NCBI GenBank assembly: GCA_963970005.1
Contig: CAXAMN010004191.1
Location: 89,189 to 153,188 of the forward strand
Direction of reading: 5' to 3'
Length of the DNA stretch: 64,000 nt
Source: Durusdinium trenchii
Lineage: Eukaryota > Sar > Dinophyceae > Suessiales > Symbiodiniaceae
Shown: one piece after another, positions 11,401-21,099 of the stretch
Layout of the letters: every line of letters begins with the position of its first letter
Position numbering within the stretch: the stretch's first letter is position 1
Notes under the pieces: model-generated
The model's database searches: none
Seen by the model: the letters and a program-made list of their open reading frames with translations, nothing else
Told to the model about the DNA's origin: nothing
Position numbers and translations under genes: made by a program

Positions 11401-14400
11401 CTTGACTTCAGTGCCTGAAGTGTGGATGCAGCATCTTTCAAGTTCTCAACAGCGGTCTCTTCGATGGCAGTGAAGTCTGGTCGAACGTGATGTGGTGCAG
11501 CTCGAATGAGTTGTGTCTTGTGAGCCAACCAATACACATGAGGGCTGCCGTCTTTTTCTTCGACACAGACGACCTTTGCCGGCCCGCGCCATCGAATCTT
11601 GCACAGCTCATGTTGTTGTGCATCTCGCCAGTAGAAACATCTTTGGCCAGCTAGCAACCGTTGATTGACGCCAGAGTAGCGTCGAAGGAGAGCTCGTCTC
11701 AGCTTCCGATCAGTCTCCGCCTGGAGGATTGCAGTCTTGGCCACATTGCGCTGGTGCAAATGCTTCTCGAAGGTCTCGTGTTCGTGCAGGGCGCAAGAAC
11801 TGGACTGCAGTAGACCAGGTTGAGCAGGTTGATAGCCAAGAACCCATTGAGTCGGCGAGAATCCTGCAACTGTGGGCTGAGCATTGAGTTGAGGCAGGAT
11901 GTAAGTCAAAGTTTGGCGAATGCCTTCTCTTCCTTCCAACTTCAGGTCGTGCATGTAGACCTCAATGGCCTTTCTCAAGACTGCATGCCTTCGTTCAACT
12001 TGGCCAAGTCGTTGGTGTGCTTCACCAGGAGCAACTTTATGGCTGATGCTGTGGCTGTCGGACCACTCCATGAACTCATTGCTAAGCCAGCCGCGACCTT
12101 CATCAGTCACCAACTCTTCTGGGACACCGAAATGAGCAATCCAATGTCGCTCAAGAGAAAGGATGTAGTCCTGGGTCTGCTCGGTCTGAACCTGACATGC
12201 CGTCTGGTACTTCGTAGCACTATCCAAGATGGCCATGATCGGCCACTTCTTCTTGTCGGTGCGGATCCAGAAGACATCAGCTTGGATGGACTGATTGAAG
12301 CGGTCGGCCTTCTGCACGTTGGCTGGTGCAGGTTGATTTGGTTTCTTGTAGCGCAAACATGAGCTGCAGAGGTAGTTCTCAGCCACGGACAAAACATCAG
12401 TCGACGCGCCTCTGGCTTGAAGGAGATCGACCAGGGCTTGAGCAGAAGGATGACCAAGGTTTCGGTGGAGCTTCTGAACAACTCGTAGAGCATTCTGCTT
12501 GCCTTCTGCGTGAAGATCAACGATCTTGCCCAGGTATTGCGACTGCTCACGAACCGCGAAGGAGCCTTCCCAGAGTTGAGGCTTCTCTGAACAGGCCAAT
12601 GAAGTAGCCAGTGTGGATGCGAAGGCGGGCTGGTACTCCTCCATGAATGAGGTTCGATGAGTGCCATGTCCCTTCATGTAGCCTTCCAGTCGACAATGTT
12701 CATGATCACCTGAGCATAGCCGGTTCATCGTTTCTGCAATGGAGCGCTTGGTCGTGAGAATGGTGGTGTCTTTTCTTGCTGGCTTCCATGCTCCATCAAC
12801 ATCCATGCACATAGCACCATACTGACATTCATGATGTCGTGCTCGATAGCCAGGCAAGGAGTGAAGCGCTGCTGTGTCCCAAGACAATGCAGAAGTTGGC
12901 TGCTCAATGTGTCCATGTCGTCCTGAGTGCAACTGCTTCAAATAGACTCGCTTGCAGAACTGAAGGTGGGTCCTGTGGCGCCATTCTCGAAGACCTCGAA
13001 GTACTTCTTTTCTCTGCTCAGAGGTTGCAGAGATGTTCTGCATGCGTGACCATGGACCGCAGCTGGGAGACAGGTAGATCTCGTCCGGCATCTCTTGATC
13101 TTGTAGTTCCAGGAAGGCGCGTTGATGCGACTGGAGCGCGAAGTTCCATCCTGTCTCAAAGCCGAACGTTTTGACGGTCATGCCAATTGCTTCAGCCACC
13201 TGCGACAATCGAGCTCTTCCGGTATAAACTTCCCATAGGACACGAGGAGGAGCTCGATGTTCTTGTCTGATGGCCTCATCAACCAAGGCGTTCATCGACC
13301 TCAGCTGGGCTTGGGTGTGCATGACCAAGGTCTTCCAGTGTTTGGTGGTCATAGGAGACGTGTCCTCTGATGGCATCTGTTCTTCAACGTGGTAGAGGTG
13401 CTCTTCCATCAAAAAGTCTTCCATGGAGCCAGGGTCGCCCAGTTTCTCATCAAGCTGAAGGTCGAAGGAGGGTTCCCACGTCAGCTGCTCGGTCTCAAAC
13501 GAGGACGTGAGGTCAAGGAGGTACTCCGCGTGGCGACCGAGAACTGCATCTTGCCAGTCAGCGTCACCAAACTTGACTTTCTGCTGGGAGAAGTCGATGG
13601 TCATGTCCAAGGCGCGAATCACGGGTCTTCCAACCAACATAGGAGTTTCACCAGACAAGACGAAGCCTTGGATCAGTCCATGTTGTCCATTCAGGTAGAC
13701 TGGCACTTTGGCTACCCAAAAACTGACCTTCTGGTGGTCACCACCGAAGTGAAAAACTCGATGGCAACGCTGCAGTTGGAGCTTGTCAGTGTCATAGCCC
13801 AATTGCCGGAGGTGGTTGACATAGCGGACCAAGGGACCTGATCCCATCAAGAACGATGAAGCGCCAGGGTCCAACATAGCACAGTCGGGGCGTTCATGGC
13901 CAAAGGAGTCCTCGAGCATAACCAAGGTCGTTTCGTCTTGCATGATGGCCATTCCTTCAACTGCTTGGCGCTTGCCGCTTGTCGTAGTTGCCGGTTTAGG
14001 CGTAGAGCTCGTCTGTGTGCATTGAGCTGTCTTGTGGAACGTTGAACCACATCGCATACATGCTGGAGCCATTGCTGCACGAGCTCGTCCTTTTGGATCT
14101 GCAGGCTTTCCAGGAGGTCGGTCATAGCGATAGGTGCTGCTCTTTCCTTTTCCTTTGCCTTTTCCTTTCTTCCCTTTTCCCATGCCTTTGAAAGGCTTTT
14201 GCGAGGAGGTGGAACTCGATGAAGGGCCGGAGTCCTGGAGAGCCACCACAGGAAGGAATCCTCTGCTGAGCTTCAAATCATTGAAGCGTTTGCGAGCATC
14301 AACGTATGAAGCATAGGCCTCATCGTACTCTTCGGTGTCAAACTCATGCTCGTGTTCATCAGGTTCTTCCTGGTAGTAGGCGGCATCGGCATCGAATGAC

Positions 14401-15161
14401 TCCCACCACTGGTCATCATAGTTCTCTTCATCATCCATGTAGTAGGCATTATCTTCCTCCTCATAGGTCGGGGCGTTGTCATCCCATTCGAAAAAGGATT
14501 CGGAGTCATCGCCAGCAAAGTATGAACGGCTCTTGCCGGATCCAGCACGGTTCCAGCGGTCTCTGAGGAGCTGACCGCCACCTTTGTAGTCTTGGCCGAG
14601 GATGGCAAACATCGCTTGCTGAATCTTGGCTCGTTCAAGTGAGGCGGCCTGTGTCATGATCATCTGCTTTTGCTCACGTGTCAGGGCGGCCTTAGTCAGG
14701 AGGAACCACCCTTGGATTTGTGTCGGTAGTCGAACACCATGCTTCTCGATTTGCTTCAGCCGGTCATCGTGGTCCGTCACATAGTTCAACAAGGTCTGAC
14801 CTGGCTTGCGAGCCAAATGCTCAAAGTAGGACGAGAAGTCGGCAGGCATCTCGACATTGGCGTCATACTGGAAGGAACCGTCCAAGATCTTCAAGATCTC
14901 TTGGAGAGCTTCTGGGTCTTCTGCCTTATCCAGGTTGAAGTCTTCGCACAACTTCCACGCTGTTCCTGAGAGGCTGCCCAGCAGGTTCAAGATCGCTTCG
15001 CCCTGCCGTTTTGACAGGGACATTTTTCTGTAGTAGATCAAGATTCTTTTCCGCCATTCGCGGTATCCCGTCAGGGAGCCATCGAAGAGCGGGATGAAAC
15101 TATCCCGGGCCGAGTGGTTGTCGAACTCGACCTTCTTTTCCGTGGTAGTGGTAGAAGCCAT
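8487..15161 (-). CDS. Gag-Pol polyprotein of copia element 1
   Basis: A 2224-residue single ORF. Residues about 15-210 resemble copia gag-like capsid regions. Residues about 215-300 are very acidic, followed by a Gly/Lys-rich stretch. CCHC zinc knuckle: residues 368-381 (CMRCGSTFHKTAQC). Aspartic protease motif DPGAS at 431. Residues about 640-850 form an extra domain with LWEVYTGRA and SPSCGPWSRMQ, possibly methyltransferase-like. Integrase: HHCC finger from about 899, catalytic D962, D1020 and E1056 (D,D-35-E). Acidic/proline linker about 1240-1450. Reverse transcriptase has HVDDML at 1810. Copia-type RNase H lies at about 1980-2190 (RVARSSLSAEAQ, ERQFADGLTK). The start ATG is 239 bases inside the PBS, and no competing upstream ATG in frame was seen. 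It copies and integrates the element. Confidence 0.92.
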   Translation of the reverse strand: MASTTTTEKKVEFDNHSARDSFIPLFDGSLTGYREWRKRILIYYRKMSLSKRQGEAILNLLGSLSGTAWKLCEDFNLDKAEDPEALQEILKILDGSFQYDANVEMPADFSSYFEHLARKPGQTLLNYVTDHDDRLKQIEKHGVRLPTQIQGWFLLTKAALTREQKQMIMTQAASLERAKIQQAMFAILGQDYKGGGQLLRDRWNRAGSGKSRSYFAGDDSESFFEWDDNAPTYEEEDNAYYMDDEENYDDQWWESFDADAAYYQEEPDEHEHEFDTEEYDEAYASYVDARKRFNDLKLSRGFLPVVALQDSGPSSSSTSSQKPFKGMGKGKKGKGKGKGKSSTYRYDRPPGKPADPKGRARAAMAPACMRCGSTFHKTAQCTQTSSTPKPATTTSGKRQAVEGMAIMQDETTLVMLEDSFGHERPDCAMLDPGASSFLMGSGPLVRYVNHLRQLGYDTDKLQLQRCHRVFHFGGDHQKVSFWVAKVPVYLNGQHGLIQGFVLSGETPMLVGRPVIRALDMTIDFSQQKVKFGDADWQDAVLGRHAEYLLDLTSSFETEQLTWEPSFDLQLDEKLGDPGSMEDFLMEEHLYHVEEQMPSEDTSPMTTKHWKTLVMHTQAQLRSMNALVDEAIRQEHRAPPRVLWEVYTGRARLSQVAEAIGMTVKTFGFETGWNFALQSHQRAFLELQDQEMPDEIYLSPSCGPWSRMQNISATSEQRKEVLRGLREWRHRTHLQFCKRVYLKQLHSGRHGHIEQPTSALSWDTAALHSLPGYRARHHECQYGAMCMDVDGAWKPARKDTTILTTKRSIAETMNRLCSGDHEHCRLEGYMKGHGTHRTSFMEEYQPAFASTLATSLACSEKPQLWEGSFAVREQSQYLGKIVDLHAEGKQNALRVVQKLHRNLGHPSAQALVDLLQARGASTDVLSVAENYLCSSCLRYKKPNQPAPANVQKADRFNQSIQADVFWIRTDKKKWPIMAILDSATKYQTACQVQTEQTQDYILSLERHWIAHFGVPEELVTDEGRGWLSNEFMEWSDSHSISHKVAPGEAHQRLGQVERRHAVLRKAIEVYMHDLKLEGREGIRQTLTYILPQLNAQPTVAGFSPTQWVLGYQPAQPGLLQSSSCALHEHETFEKHLHQRNVAKTAILQAETDRKLRRALLRRYSGVNQRLLAGQRCFYWRDAQQHELCKIRWRGPAKVVCVEEKDGSPHVYWLAHKTQLIRAAPHHVRPDFTAIEETAVENLKDAASTLQALKSRGVTRFLDLSRANKQDLLDVEEHEEEMSPDEGPDQKRRRLDAAIDDSLEDYTPSEPAEPTDEVDTSGNPSFPAAAPAASTAPEPPEHPAVPEHLLPAVPEHLDETSDQPEPSIEPEPPSVPATPMNLDPVTSEAYRTPVAPETFEQQRFRLDKQETLSFGPRRPRHHEQPSPYARPPHETGEMVFEVQDIDTANLPHGWTFNKNNNSLELKQKLADFWEVKGGCLIRHHVRPRSKKFLPGDQADLPVPLEKLDDVRVTIFREPGQEPSATTDHFKTENVFKRHSKEAAKGLPPKWVGCTIFQINAVTRMELGMTATLSSSSPTSVKPIRKAAQHMKNQQLRHIKKEKSKSEIKEKNLTQAEQQLFFEAKCKELRSFFECGVWEFTTSDKAVADRTLSSRMLLKWAKNPDGTPRAKARLVVRGYNDADALAGNLDTQSPTASRLARNLLLSISAMLRWSGWSADVATAFLQGLPQQRQLWLRLPNDCLHILGCGPETRMDLIKPVYGQLDAPRRWWQEATRRLTQEGWTPHDLDPCLFVLHHHHEDGSSVPCGLIALHVDDMLGAGDRGCATYIAAERRLKEVFEFRSWQEDHEPMEYCGVIHNRKDFTWNLSQSHFLHKVKPVTVHRGRGPEDPMNEHDRGQLRALLGSLQWPSVQSQPHLQASCSLISGQQRTGKLRAIMEANALLKFAKEQADVTLKYEPFESVSNHSDLSKIRLVVMFDAFHAAREDYTSQGGHLAILVPEEVFEKETPYHVVDWRSYKLPRVARSSLSAEAQAAGGASDSAEYICRFWSIIFDPRPKLRERLQEGSALRPTLVTDAKALYDAWHKETTTSASSSVDKRTYLEIKVAKQQTTDLEGCLKWVSSERQFADGLTKSSTRSLLADRLRRHRIKLAWDPQYTSAKKKSKQEREESRQEFADAKVKKKTNTKQHKPQQHHLNSTEHLESVQEESSLEDENALQDEAADTGPTS

Positions 15162-15403
15162 ACTTCAGGTTGAAGGAGGTGTCACCACAAATGCTGTAGA
15201 GCTCGTCAGGGTCAAAGAGCTCTGGTGGGAGCGAGTGCGGTAGGACTCAGCAAGGTCAAAGAGCTCTGGTGTAAGCACTGCTCCTGAGCGTGAAGAAGAT
15301 GACAAGGTTGTTGGTGCAGTTTCCGTGGAAGGTGAAGTGGGCTTTGAAGGTGGATATGATGTAGTGTTGCGGAGATCGGCAGGGAGCTACCCGGAGCGTG
15401 GTA

Positions 15404-15415
15404 GCTCCGCTACCA
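15404..15415 (-). other. Primer-binding site of element 1
   Basis: On the minus strand TGGTAGCGGAGC begins one base after the 5' LTR. The terminal TGGTAGC matches the usual 3' end of eukaryotic initiator tRNA-Met (GCTACCA). Element 2 has the same 12 bases in the same place. Confidence 0.75.
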
Positions 15416-15416
15416 A

Positions 15417-15660
15417 TGTCACTCGGACACTGGTTGCGGAAAGCAAAGGACCGAGTGGAGGCTCGAAACTCACGAAGTTCTCGAACTCGTACTGTCGGGC
15501 GGCACGCGAAGTCGCGCCCTTTTCGCTAAGCCATCGGCGTCAGGATCGATCGCCCACCGCTAATGGTGGAAGGGGATATTTGGGCCATGTCGGCCACATC
15601 ATGAAACATATGAACCACACATACTGACAAGTGGCTTGAAATGCCGTCAGCAATTTCCCA
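15417..15660 (-). repeat. 5' LTR of copia element 1
   Basis: 244 bp, TG to CA. It is followed by ATATT at 15661-15665. Confidence 0.9.
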
Positions 15661-15760
15661 ATATTTATTTAATATATATATATATATATTTGTATTTGAA
15701 AACCCACACGGCATTACGCTTTTTTTTGGGGCATAAAGAGGGCTTATTTGATTAAAAATA

Positions 15761-16889
15761 AGTGTCCTATAGTGCATTTTCCCTCCGTGGTTTCGTTTTG
15801 ATTTGCTTCTTTTAGCATCCTATAGGCGTTGATTGCTTCTTGTTGTAAGCCTGGGGGCGGCCGTGGGCTTTGCGCCATCGCTTTCGGCTGTTGTCTACTT
15901 CCACCTTGTGGATGTTGATCTTGGCATGCCGATGCTGCACTTCCTAAGTTGCCATCTGCTTGCACCCTTGTAGAGTCTGGGGTCGACTAGTCCGTCGTGA
16001 CCGTAGGAAGCGTTGACGAGATCGTGCCACTTCCACTTGATCCCCCTTCTGGTACTGCCGTTGCAATGTAACACGGCGTTCTAAGGTCAATTGTAATTGA
16101 GGAACTTCAGCATCTGGTTGCTGCTCCATCATGATGACCTGCTTCATCAGGTCGTTCCGATGGAATATGCGGTTTCCGACCTGCACCCAATAAATGGGTT
16201 CAGATCCAGGTGGTCTCTCCCAATCTCGCTCTGAGTTTGTCAGTGCCTGCAGCGCCAACCTCAGCCCCTCTGGAAGTCCCGTCCATCGCTCCATGGGCGG
16301 CATGGGAGGAGGGGGTTTCCCAATCCTCCCTGTTATCTTCGCCCTTGCACCTGGTAGCAGCGCTATTGATGCGCTTGCCGTTGAGTTGATCGGTGGTCTC
16401 TCTTCCACCCACATTGGTCCATCCGTGCTTGCCGAAGACCTTGCAATCCTTTCTGTCGTCATCCCAGTGCCCACAGGATCATGCACTCGTTGATGGCGCA
16501 GATCAGCTGCTGCTTCAGCCCTCATGTCCTCCAGTATACGAAGGTGTGGAGGGAGTGTGTGCTCTTGTCGAGCCCACTCCCCAACTGGCCTCGTGCCCAC
16601 ATAGTAGCTCGCTGCTTTTGCTCCATGCATCGGGCTATGCAGTTCAAAGAACGTATAGCCATTCCACCTTCCCTCAATCTTATTGCTCATCCGGCTCTCT
16701 CTTGTTGGCGGCTCAATCCACGAGTCTTCCGAAGGTCGGCCTGGTTGTTCTCCACCAATGTATTTGATGGTCACCCTCCTGCCCGTCAAAATCTGCTCAT
16801 CTCTCAGCGGGTATGAGCTGTGAATTGGATGGCATCTCTGGTACCGGTCAGGCCACATGTTTGGTCAAAAGTGAGTGTCCTATAGTGCA
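15761..16889 (-). mobile_element. Unidentified cassette between 16-bp direct repeats
   Basis: AGTGTCCTATAGTGCA occurs at 15761-15776 and again at 16874-16889. It brackets about 1.1 kb that is GC-richer than the AT-rich DNA around it and holds a minus-strand ORF. A 16-bp flanking duplication is the size left by LINE-type target-primed insertion. On the minus strand the insert would end in GGGAAAA just before the repeat, a very short A tail. Confidence 0.5.
15944..16858 (-). CDS. Hypothetical protein, 304 residues, probably frameshifted at its end
   Basis: An intact ORF fills the cassette. It is Arg/Pro/Glu-rich with no recognised domain and no clear membrane segment or zinc motif. A second frame, 15744-15965, overlaps its last codons and continues with similar composition, including RPPPGLQQEAINAYRML. 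One base gain or loss near 15950 may therefore have split a protein of about 370 residues. It could be the ORF1-like part of a LINE or a captured gene. It is read opposite to the LINE at 17.5-22.7 kb. Confidence 0.45.
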   Translation of the reverse strand: MWPDRYQRCHPIHSSYPLRDEQILTGRRVTIKYIGGEQPGRPSEDSWIEPPTRESRMSNKIEGRWNGYTFFELHSPMHGAKAASYYVGTRPVGEWARQEHTLPPHLRILEDMRAEAAADLRHQRVHDPVGTGMTTERIARSSASTDGPMWVEERPPINSTASASIALLPGARAKITGRIGKPPPPMPPMERWTGLPEGLRLALQALTNSERDWERPPGSEPIYWVQVGNRIFHRNDLMKQVIMMEQQPDAEVPQLQLTLERRVTLQRQYQKGDQVEVARSRQRFLRSRRTSRPQTLQGCKQMAT

Positions 16890-17540
16890 GTTTTAAATTC
16901 TATATATAGGTAATATATATTTAATATTAGAATTTTTAATATATTTAAATATTATTTTAATTTATATGTAGTGTAGTATGCATTTTGGAATTCGTGGGAC
17001 GTTCGTTTATATATTGTTGAACTTAATCGTTCGATTTTTATGGTGCCATTTTGGCCATTATTTACGTTTTATTTCGTTTTATTGAGAAATTTGGTCCTAA
17101 ATCTGGAGGATTTTCAAAATTTTGAAGTCTTTGTATTAGGTTCTCGAGGATTCGGCACGAGGGTTATTTATCCGATCTTAGGAATAGGTGGGAATGACTA
17201 CGATCTTTTATGAAATGCTATGAGGCATGGGCATCGTCGGATTTAGGCTTGCTTACGATGCAATCGATTGAAGCATTCGTTTATACGAACCTGTGTTGGA
17301 GCCATGAGAGAAGACATTTTAAAGGTAGACCGATATATCTATATTGATAGCCATATGAAAGGAATCTCCTTTTTAAGGCATGAAGCTGAGACCAGCAATT
17401 CGAGTAGAGGATTGAAGGTTTTCCAGATTATTCAATACAAAACCAGACATACTTGGCTGCGCAAATCAGGAGCACCACGCCCAATCGCGACAGCTCATCA
17501 TGTCCAAGACCCCCATTACTCATGTGAAGTCTACCATTCA
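16890..17540. other. AT-rich spacer
   Basis: Moderately to strongly AT-rich. I see no coding pattern or repeat word until LINE endonuclease sequence begins near 17560. Confidence 0.5.
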
Positions 17541-17559
17541 TCCACAAGTATCTAAAGGG

Positions 17560-18230
17560 CCGGGACACCTTCGTATCTTTCAATGGAATATATCCAGATC
17601 CCTTGAGTACCACTCTTGGATTCATTGGTGTGATCAAAACCCATACGACATCATTGCTGTTCAGGAATCAGGATGATCAATGACCAACGAGTGGAGCAAT
17701 ACGCATTGGCACATCGTGCATTCTGCAGATCGTTTGCATCGATCCTATTCATGGTGCGCTCTGCACTCATTCGTAGGAACCAAATTTCGATTGCTCATCA
17801 CGTCCATGGACGCCTGCTGCAGGTACGATTAAACCTCTCCAGACCGCAAGACTATATGATCGTATACCAACAGGCATGGTCCACTCAACATGGGGTTCGA
17901 CAGATCCTCACCAAACGGCAACAATTCTGGACTCTCCTGCAGCATTGTCTTGAAGATTGCCCCAGAGCCATCAGATTATAGTCTGTGGTGACTTTAATAC
18001 CCCCTTAAGTCACATATTCCATCAAGTGCATACAGATGATCCTAGATATCATCAAGCTGCCCAAAGGGATAAACAGACTTTCTCTCAATTGGTCCAAACA
18101 TTTGAGCTGACCGCATTGCACTGTCGAGATAAGTTCCAACATACGTTCCAACATGGGACCCACGCATCCAGAACTAACTTTGCCCTGATGTCCGAACCCA
18201 AATCAGTTGGCCGCATGGAACCTCAAATCA
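17560..18230 (+). pseudogene. LINE endonuclease domain, broken
   Basis: The N-terminal endonuclease motif is visible as QWNISRSLEY and DIIAVQES (17570-17670). After frame changes comes IIVCGDFNTPL (about 17975-18005), the conserved GDFN motif, and then SRTNFAL near 18170, where the family has an SR-hydrophobic catalytic-end motif. This domain nicks target DNA to prime reverse transcription. Stops and shifts near 17675 and 17980 make it inactive as it stands. Confidence 0.7.
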
Positions 18231-18889
18231 TTCCTGATTTTGCCTTCAATTTTGGTGTTCTTGGACCTCACCATCATCCACTGGGGTGGATCATTCCGAA
18301 GTGGTACCCCAGCCCTCGCCCAAAGCCGATCGTCCTGTTTGATCGTCATCGCATTCGTCAGGATATGCAGCAGAACTCACAGAGATGGCATGGTTTCTGC
18401 TGCAAGGCCAGACAACTCTTGCAATATACAAGTCAGGATAATCCCACTCCTTTCCATCAGGTTGAAATCCAACTTATTGATCTTTGCAAGATTTGATTTC
18501 CCAAACATACATCCACTCCCATTGGATGTAACAACCTGGCCTCTCTCACTGCCCGCGTGTAGCAGGCCAGGAAAACCGTTCGTGCATTGATTGACCGCTC
18601 GCTGACATCCATTTTCACAGCCTGGAAGCACCTTGTCCTGTTTCATAGATATCACAAGCAAGTTCGACAATTCAGCCGTCAGAATAAGAAGCAGAAACTT
18701 GAAGACTTTCTACGAGAAGGTGCTGACTTGGCCCTGCGACATCAGACGTACGATTGGTACCGCAAGGTCCGCAAGCTATATCCCAAATAGAAACCACAGA
18801 AGATTCAGATATATGATGAACATGGACAACCACTCATACCAACACAGGAACTGAAACGTCTTGAACTTTTCTTTGTGGACCCCACCTTT

Positions 18890-19870
18890 CATTATCCTTG
18901 ACCCTTTCCTTTCGCCCAGGAAGACGTTTTGCAGGGACTTCGCCATTTACCAGCCATGAAAGTCCTTGCCCCGCCATCTATGCCCGCCATCATTTGGCGA
19001 CACCTGGCCCCGGAGCTTGCGGGTCCAATACATGCTGCCCTCGAATCACAATGGTGTGCAGCCGAGGTAGATCCACCGAGTCATTGGCTTGCCGGTTAGC
19101 TCCATCTCATACCCAAAACCGGGTAGGCCTAATATACAACCTGCGGCCCTTCGACCGATCTGCCTCCAGCACCCCATTTTTTAGATTGTTTCCAAAATAT
19201 TGACCAATATCATCAAACAACATGCATATCCCACCCTTCGTAGTCTGCCGCTGTATGCCTACCTTCCGCACAGAGGCCCCACTGAGTGTCTCCTTCGTGT
19301 TTTACACCACTGCCAGCAAATTCGCCAGCTGTGTCGGGACCGACACATGGACACGAATCCAGATGGAAAAACCTTCGATACAGTTCGTAGGGACATTGTG
19401 CTTCAAGCCCTGGCTCAGATTGATTTACCATCTGATATATTACATATGATCCAAATATGGTTGGCACCCCATAAATATCACATCCCCTTTAAATCTCTTG
19501 TTGGCACCATAGAAGCCACTCGTGGAATTAAGCAGGGATCCACTGATGCGCCCATCATGTGGACTCTTTAAATGTACCTCATCATGAAGGATCTCCTTCA
19601 ATGATACTCTCATGTAAACATCTCATTATCTATATAGATGATGTTCATCTCCGCTGGACCTTGAGCAGTATTGTTGATGGCCACAGTGCCCTTGGAGATC
19701 TTGCACACCTTTCGCACGTATGGATTCAACATTAATACCACCAAGAGTGTTGTCCTCTTTCGAACAATTGGAAAAAGGGGGTCTCTAAGTTCACACGGCA
19801 CTGGATTTGCCGGACCAAATATGGTCCCCAGCTTTCGATACCTGACACACCGTTTCGCCTGCCGATGGTT
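18890..19870 (+). pseudogene. LINE reverse transcriptase domain, broken
   Basis: RT motifs in order: NLRPFDRSAS-like and RPIC-like sequence near 19140-19160; HRGPTECLLRVLHHC (about 19265-19310); GIKQGSTDAP (about 19528-19557); and the active-site YIDD at about 19628-19640, followed by VHLRW. Stops at about 19199 and 19570 separate the parts. The order and spacing are those of RVT_1 (LINE type), unlike the copia RTs in this window. Confidence 0.75.
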
Positions 19871-21016
19871 GCCAAAACAGCGTATCTCGGTGTGATCATT
19901 GGATATAGAGCATGGGAAACTAATACTACAGCACGCAGAATCCAAGCTCCGCAACACTGTTTTTCGATTCTCAAGCGGTGGCTCGAAGCACAATCCATTC
20001 CAGCACAAGTTAGATTTAGACTGTACTACCAATGTGTTATGCCCACGGTTTTGTATGGTGTGCATGAAATGGAATTGCCTATTTCTTGTTGCAAAAGACT
20101 AGCGAATATAATCAATGTGCACCTCAAATGTATGATACGATCCCCCGTGCACCTCACTCACGAAAATACCACAGATTTCTTCCATAGACTTGGAGTGAAG
20201 GCACCATGGACACTCATTGCAGATCATCACCATCGCTTGACCACTGCTCTGGACAGCAAGCACCAGAGCCTGATGGACCCAGATGTGCCACAACCTGATG
20301 TCTGCACACTCAATCCTCTCTATGCTTTGTCTGCCATCAATGAATATGTCCCGCCTACGCCTCCGGTGCCCAGGCCTCCCTGGCCTTCCCCGAGTGCCAT
20401 CGATAGTCTGCTCAGGCAGGGATGCTCAAGAAATACCTTAGGCAACAATATCAGATACCTTGTTTGCCTGAAGATGTATTCTAACCTCTCCGTGATTCCT
20501 TTGAAGATCGTTCAATATGTAGATATTGCAAGCACCAATTTCAAACCCTATATGCCCTATGTGAACACATTAACCGTCGTGCATGTCATGCCTTCGTTGC
20601 CACTCAGGCGCCAGGGAGGAGCTCAGAATGCACATACGCCATCGTTCCTTCATGGGCCTCATATTAGATGGAGCCATTTGTTCGAAGTTGGCAACCAGAT
20701 GTGCTTTTTGCAATTTGGTAATACATGCGCGAGCCATGATCCGTCACTATACGGATTCGCATCCAGAATTGGTCGGACCAGCCCGCCAGCAGTACGACTT
20801 TATTGCCGGCTTATCCAATTTGCTCTCCGGCAAAAGGACAATGCCCTATGTGTCAATACAAGAATTTTGATGTGCACAATCACACTTGTGCAGTCATGTA
20901 CCAATTGGCCGCCATTTCGGGTCATATTATGCACCCAGAGCATTTTCCGATTCTGCCACCTCGTAAACGACCCTGGACGTCCGCATCGAACTCAGGTCCA
21001 ATGGATCTATCGATAG
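19865..21016 (+). pseudogene. LINE C-terminal region (thumb and connection)
   Basis: The longest surviving LINE frame, 383 residues. It starts with YLGVIIGYRAW and continues through CFSILKRWL and RFRLYYQCVMPTVLYGVHEM, the usual thumb region after a LINE RT. Near 20520-20900 other frames carry CxxC and His pairs (CLRCHSG, CPMCQYKN) typical of a C-terminal zinc finger. A Cys/His motif, CMHCKANF, appears at about 21400. It is not functional as it stands. Confidence 0.65.
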
Positions 21017-21099
21017 AGACAACTCCTGAGCCTGCAGACAAACGAGCCCGAACCGAAGCCTCAGAAGTCGTGCCAATAGAATCTACAATTCAAGAATGA

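Larger units (their letters stand above)
7396..15660 (-). mobile_element. Copia-type LTR retrotransposon, element 1
   Basis: An 8265-bp element on the minus strand. Its LTRs, 7396-7639 (3') and 15417-15660 (5'), are 244 bp each, start TG and end CA. The flanking duplication is ATATT at 7391-7395 and 15661-15665. The primer-binding site lies next to the 5' LTR, at 15404-15415. Domain order places integrase before reverse transcriptase, which defines copia (Ty1/copia) rather than gypsy. The LTRs differ at about 14 sites, so the insertion is not recent. Two in-frame TGA codons interrupt the 3' part. Confidence 0.92.

Noticed and set aside
8476-13841. Many plus-strand ORFs of 60-180 codons across element 1
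   Set aside because: Shadows of the minus-strand Gag-Pol frame.
17044-17060. GCCATTTTGG resembling part of the dinoflagellate spliced leader
   Set aside because: Only about ten bases match. The rest of the leader and a donor are absent.
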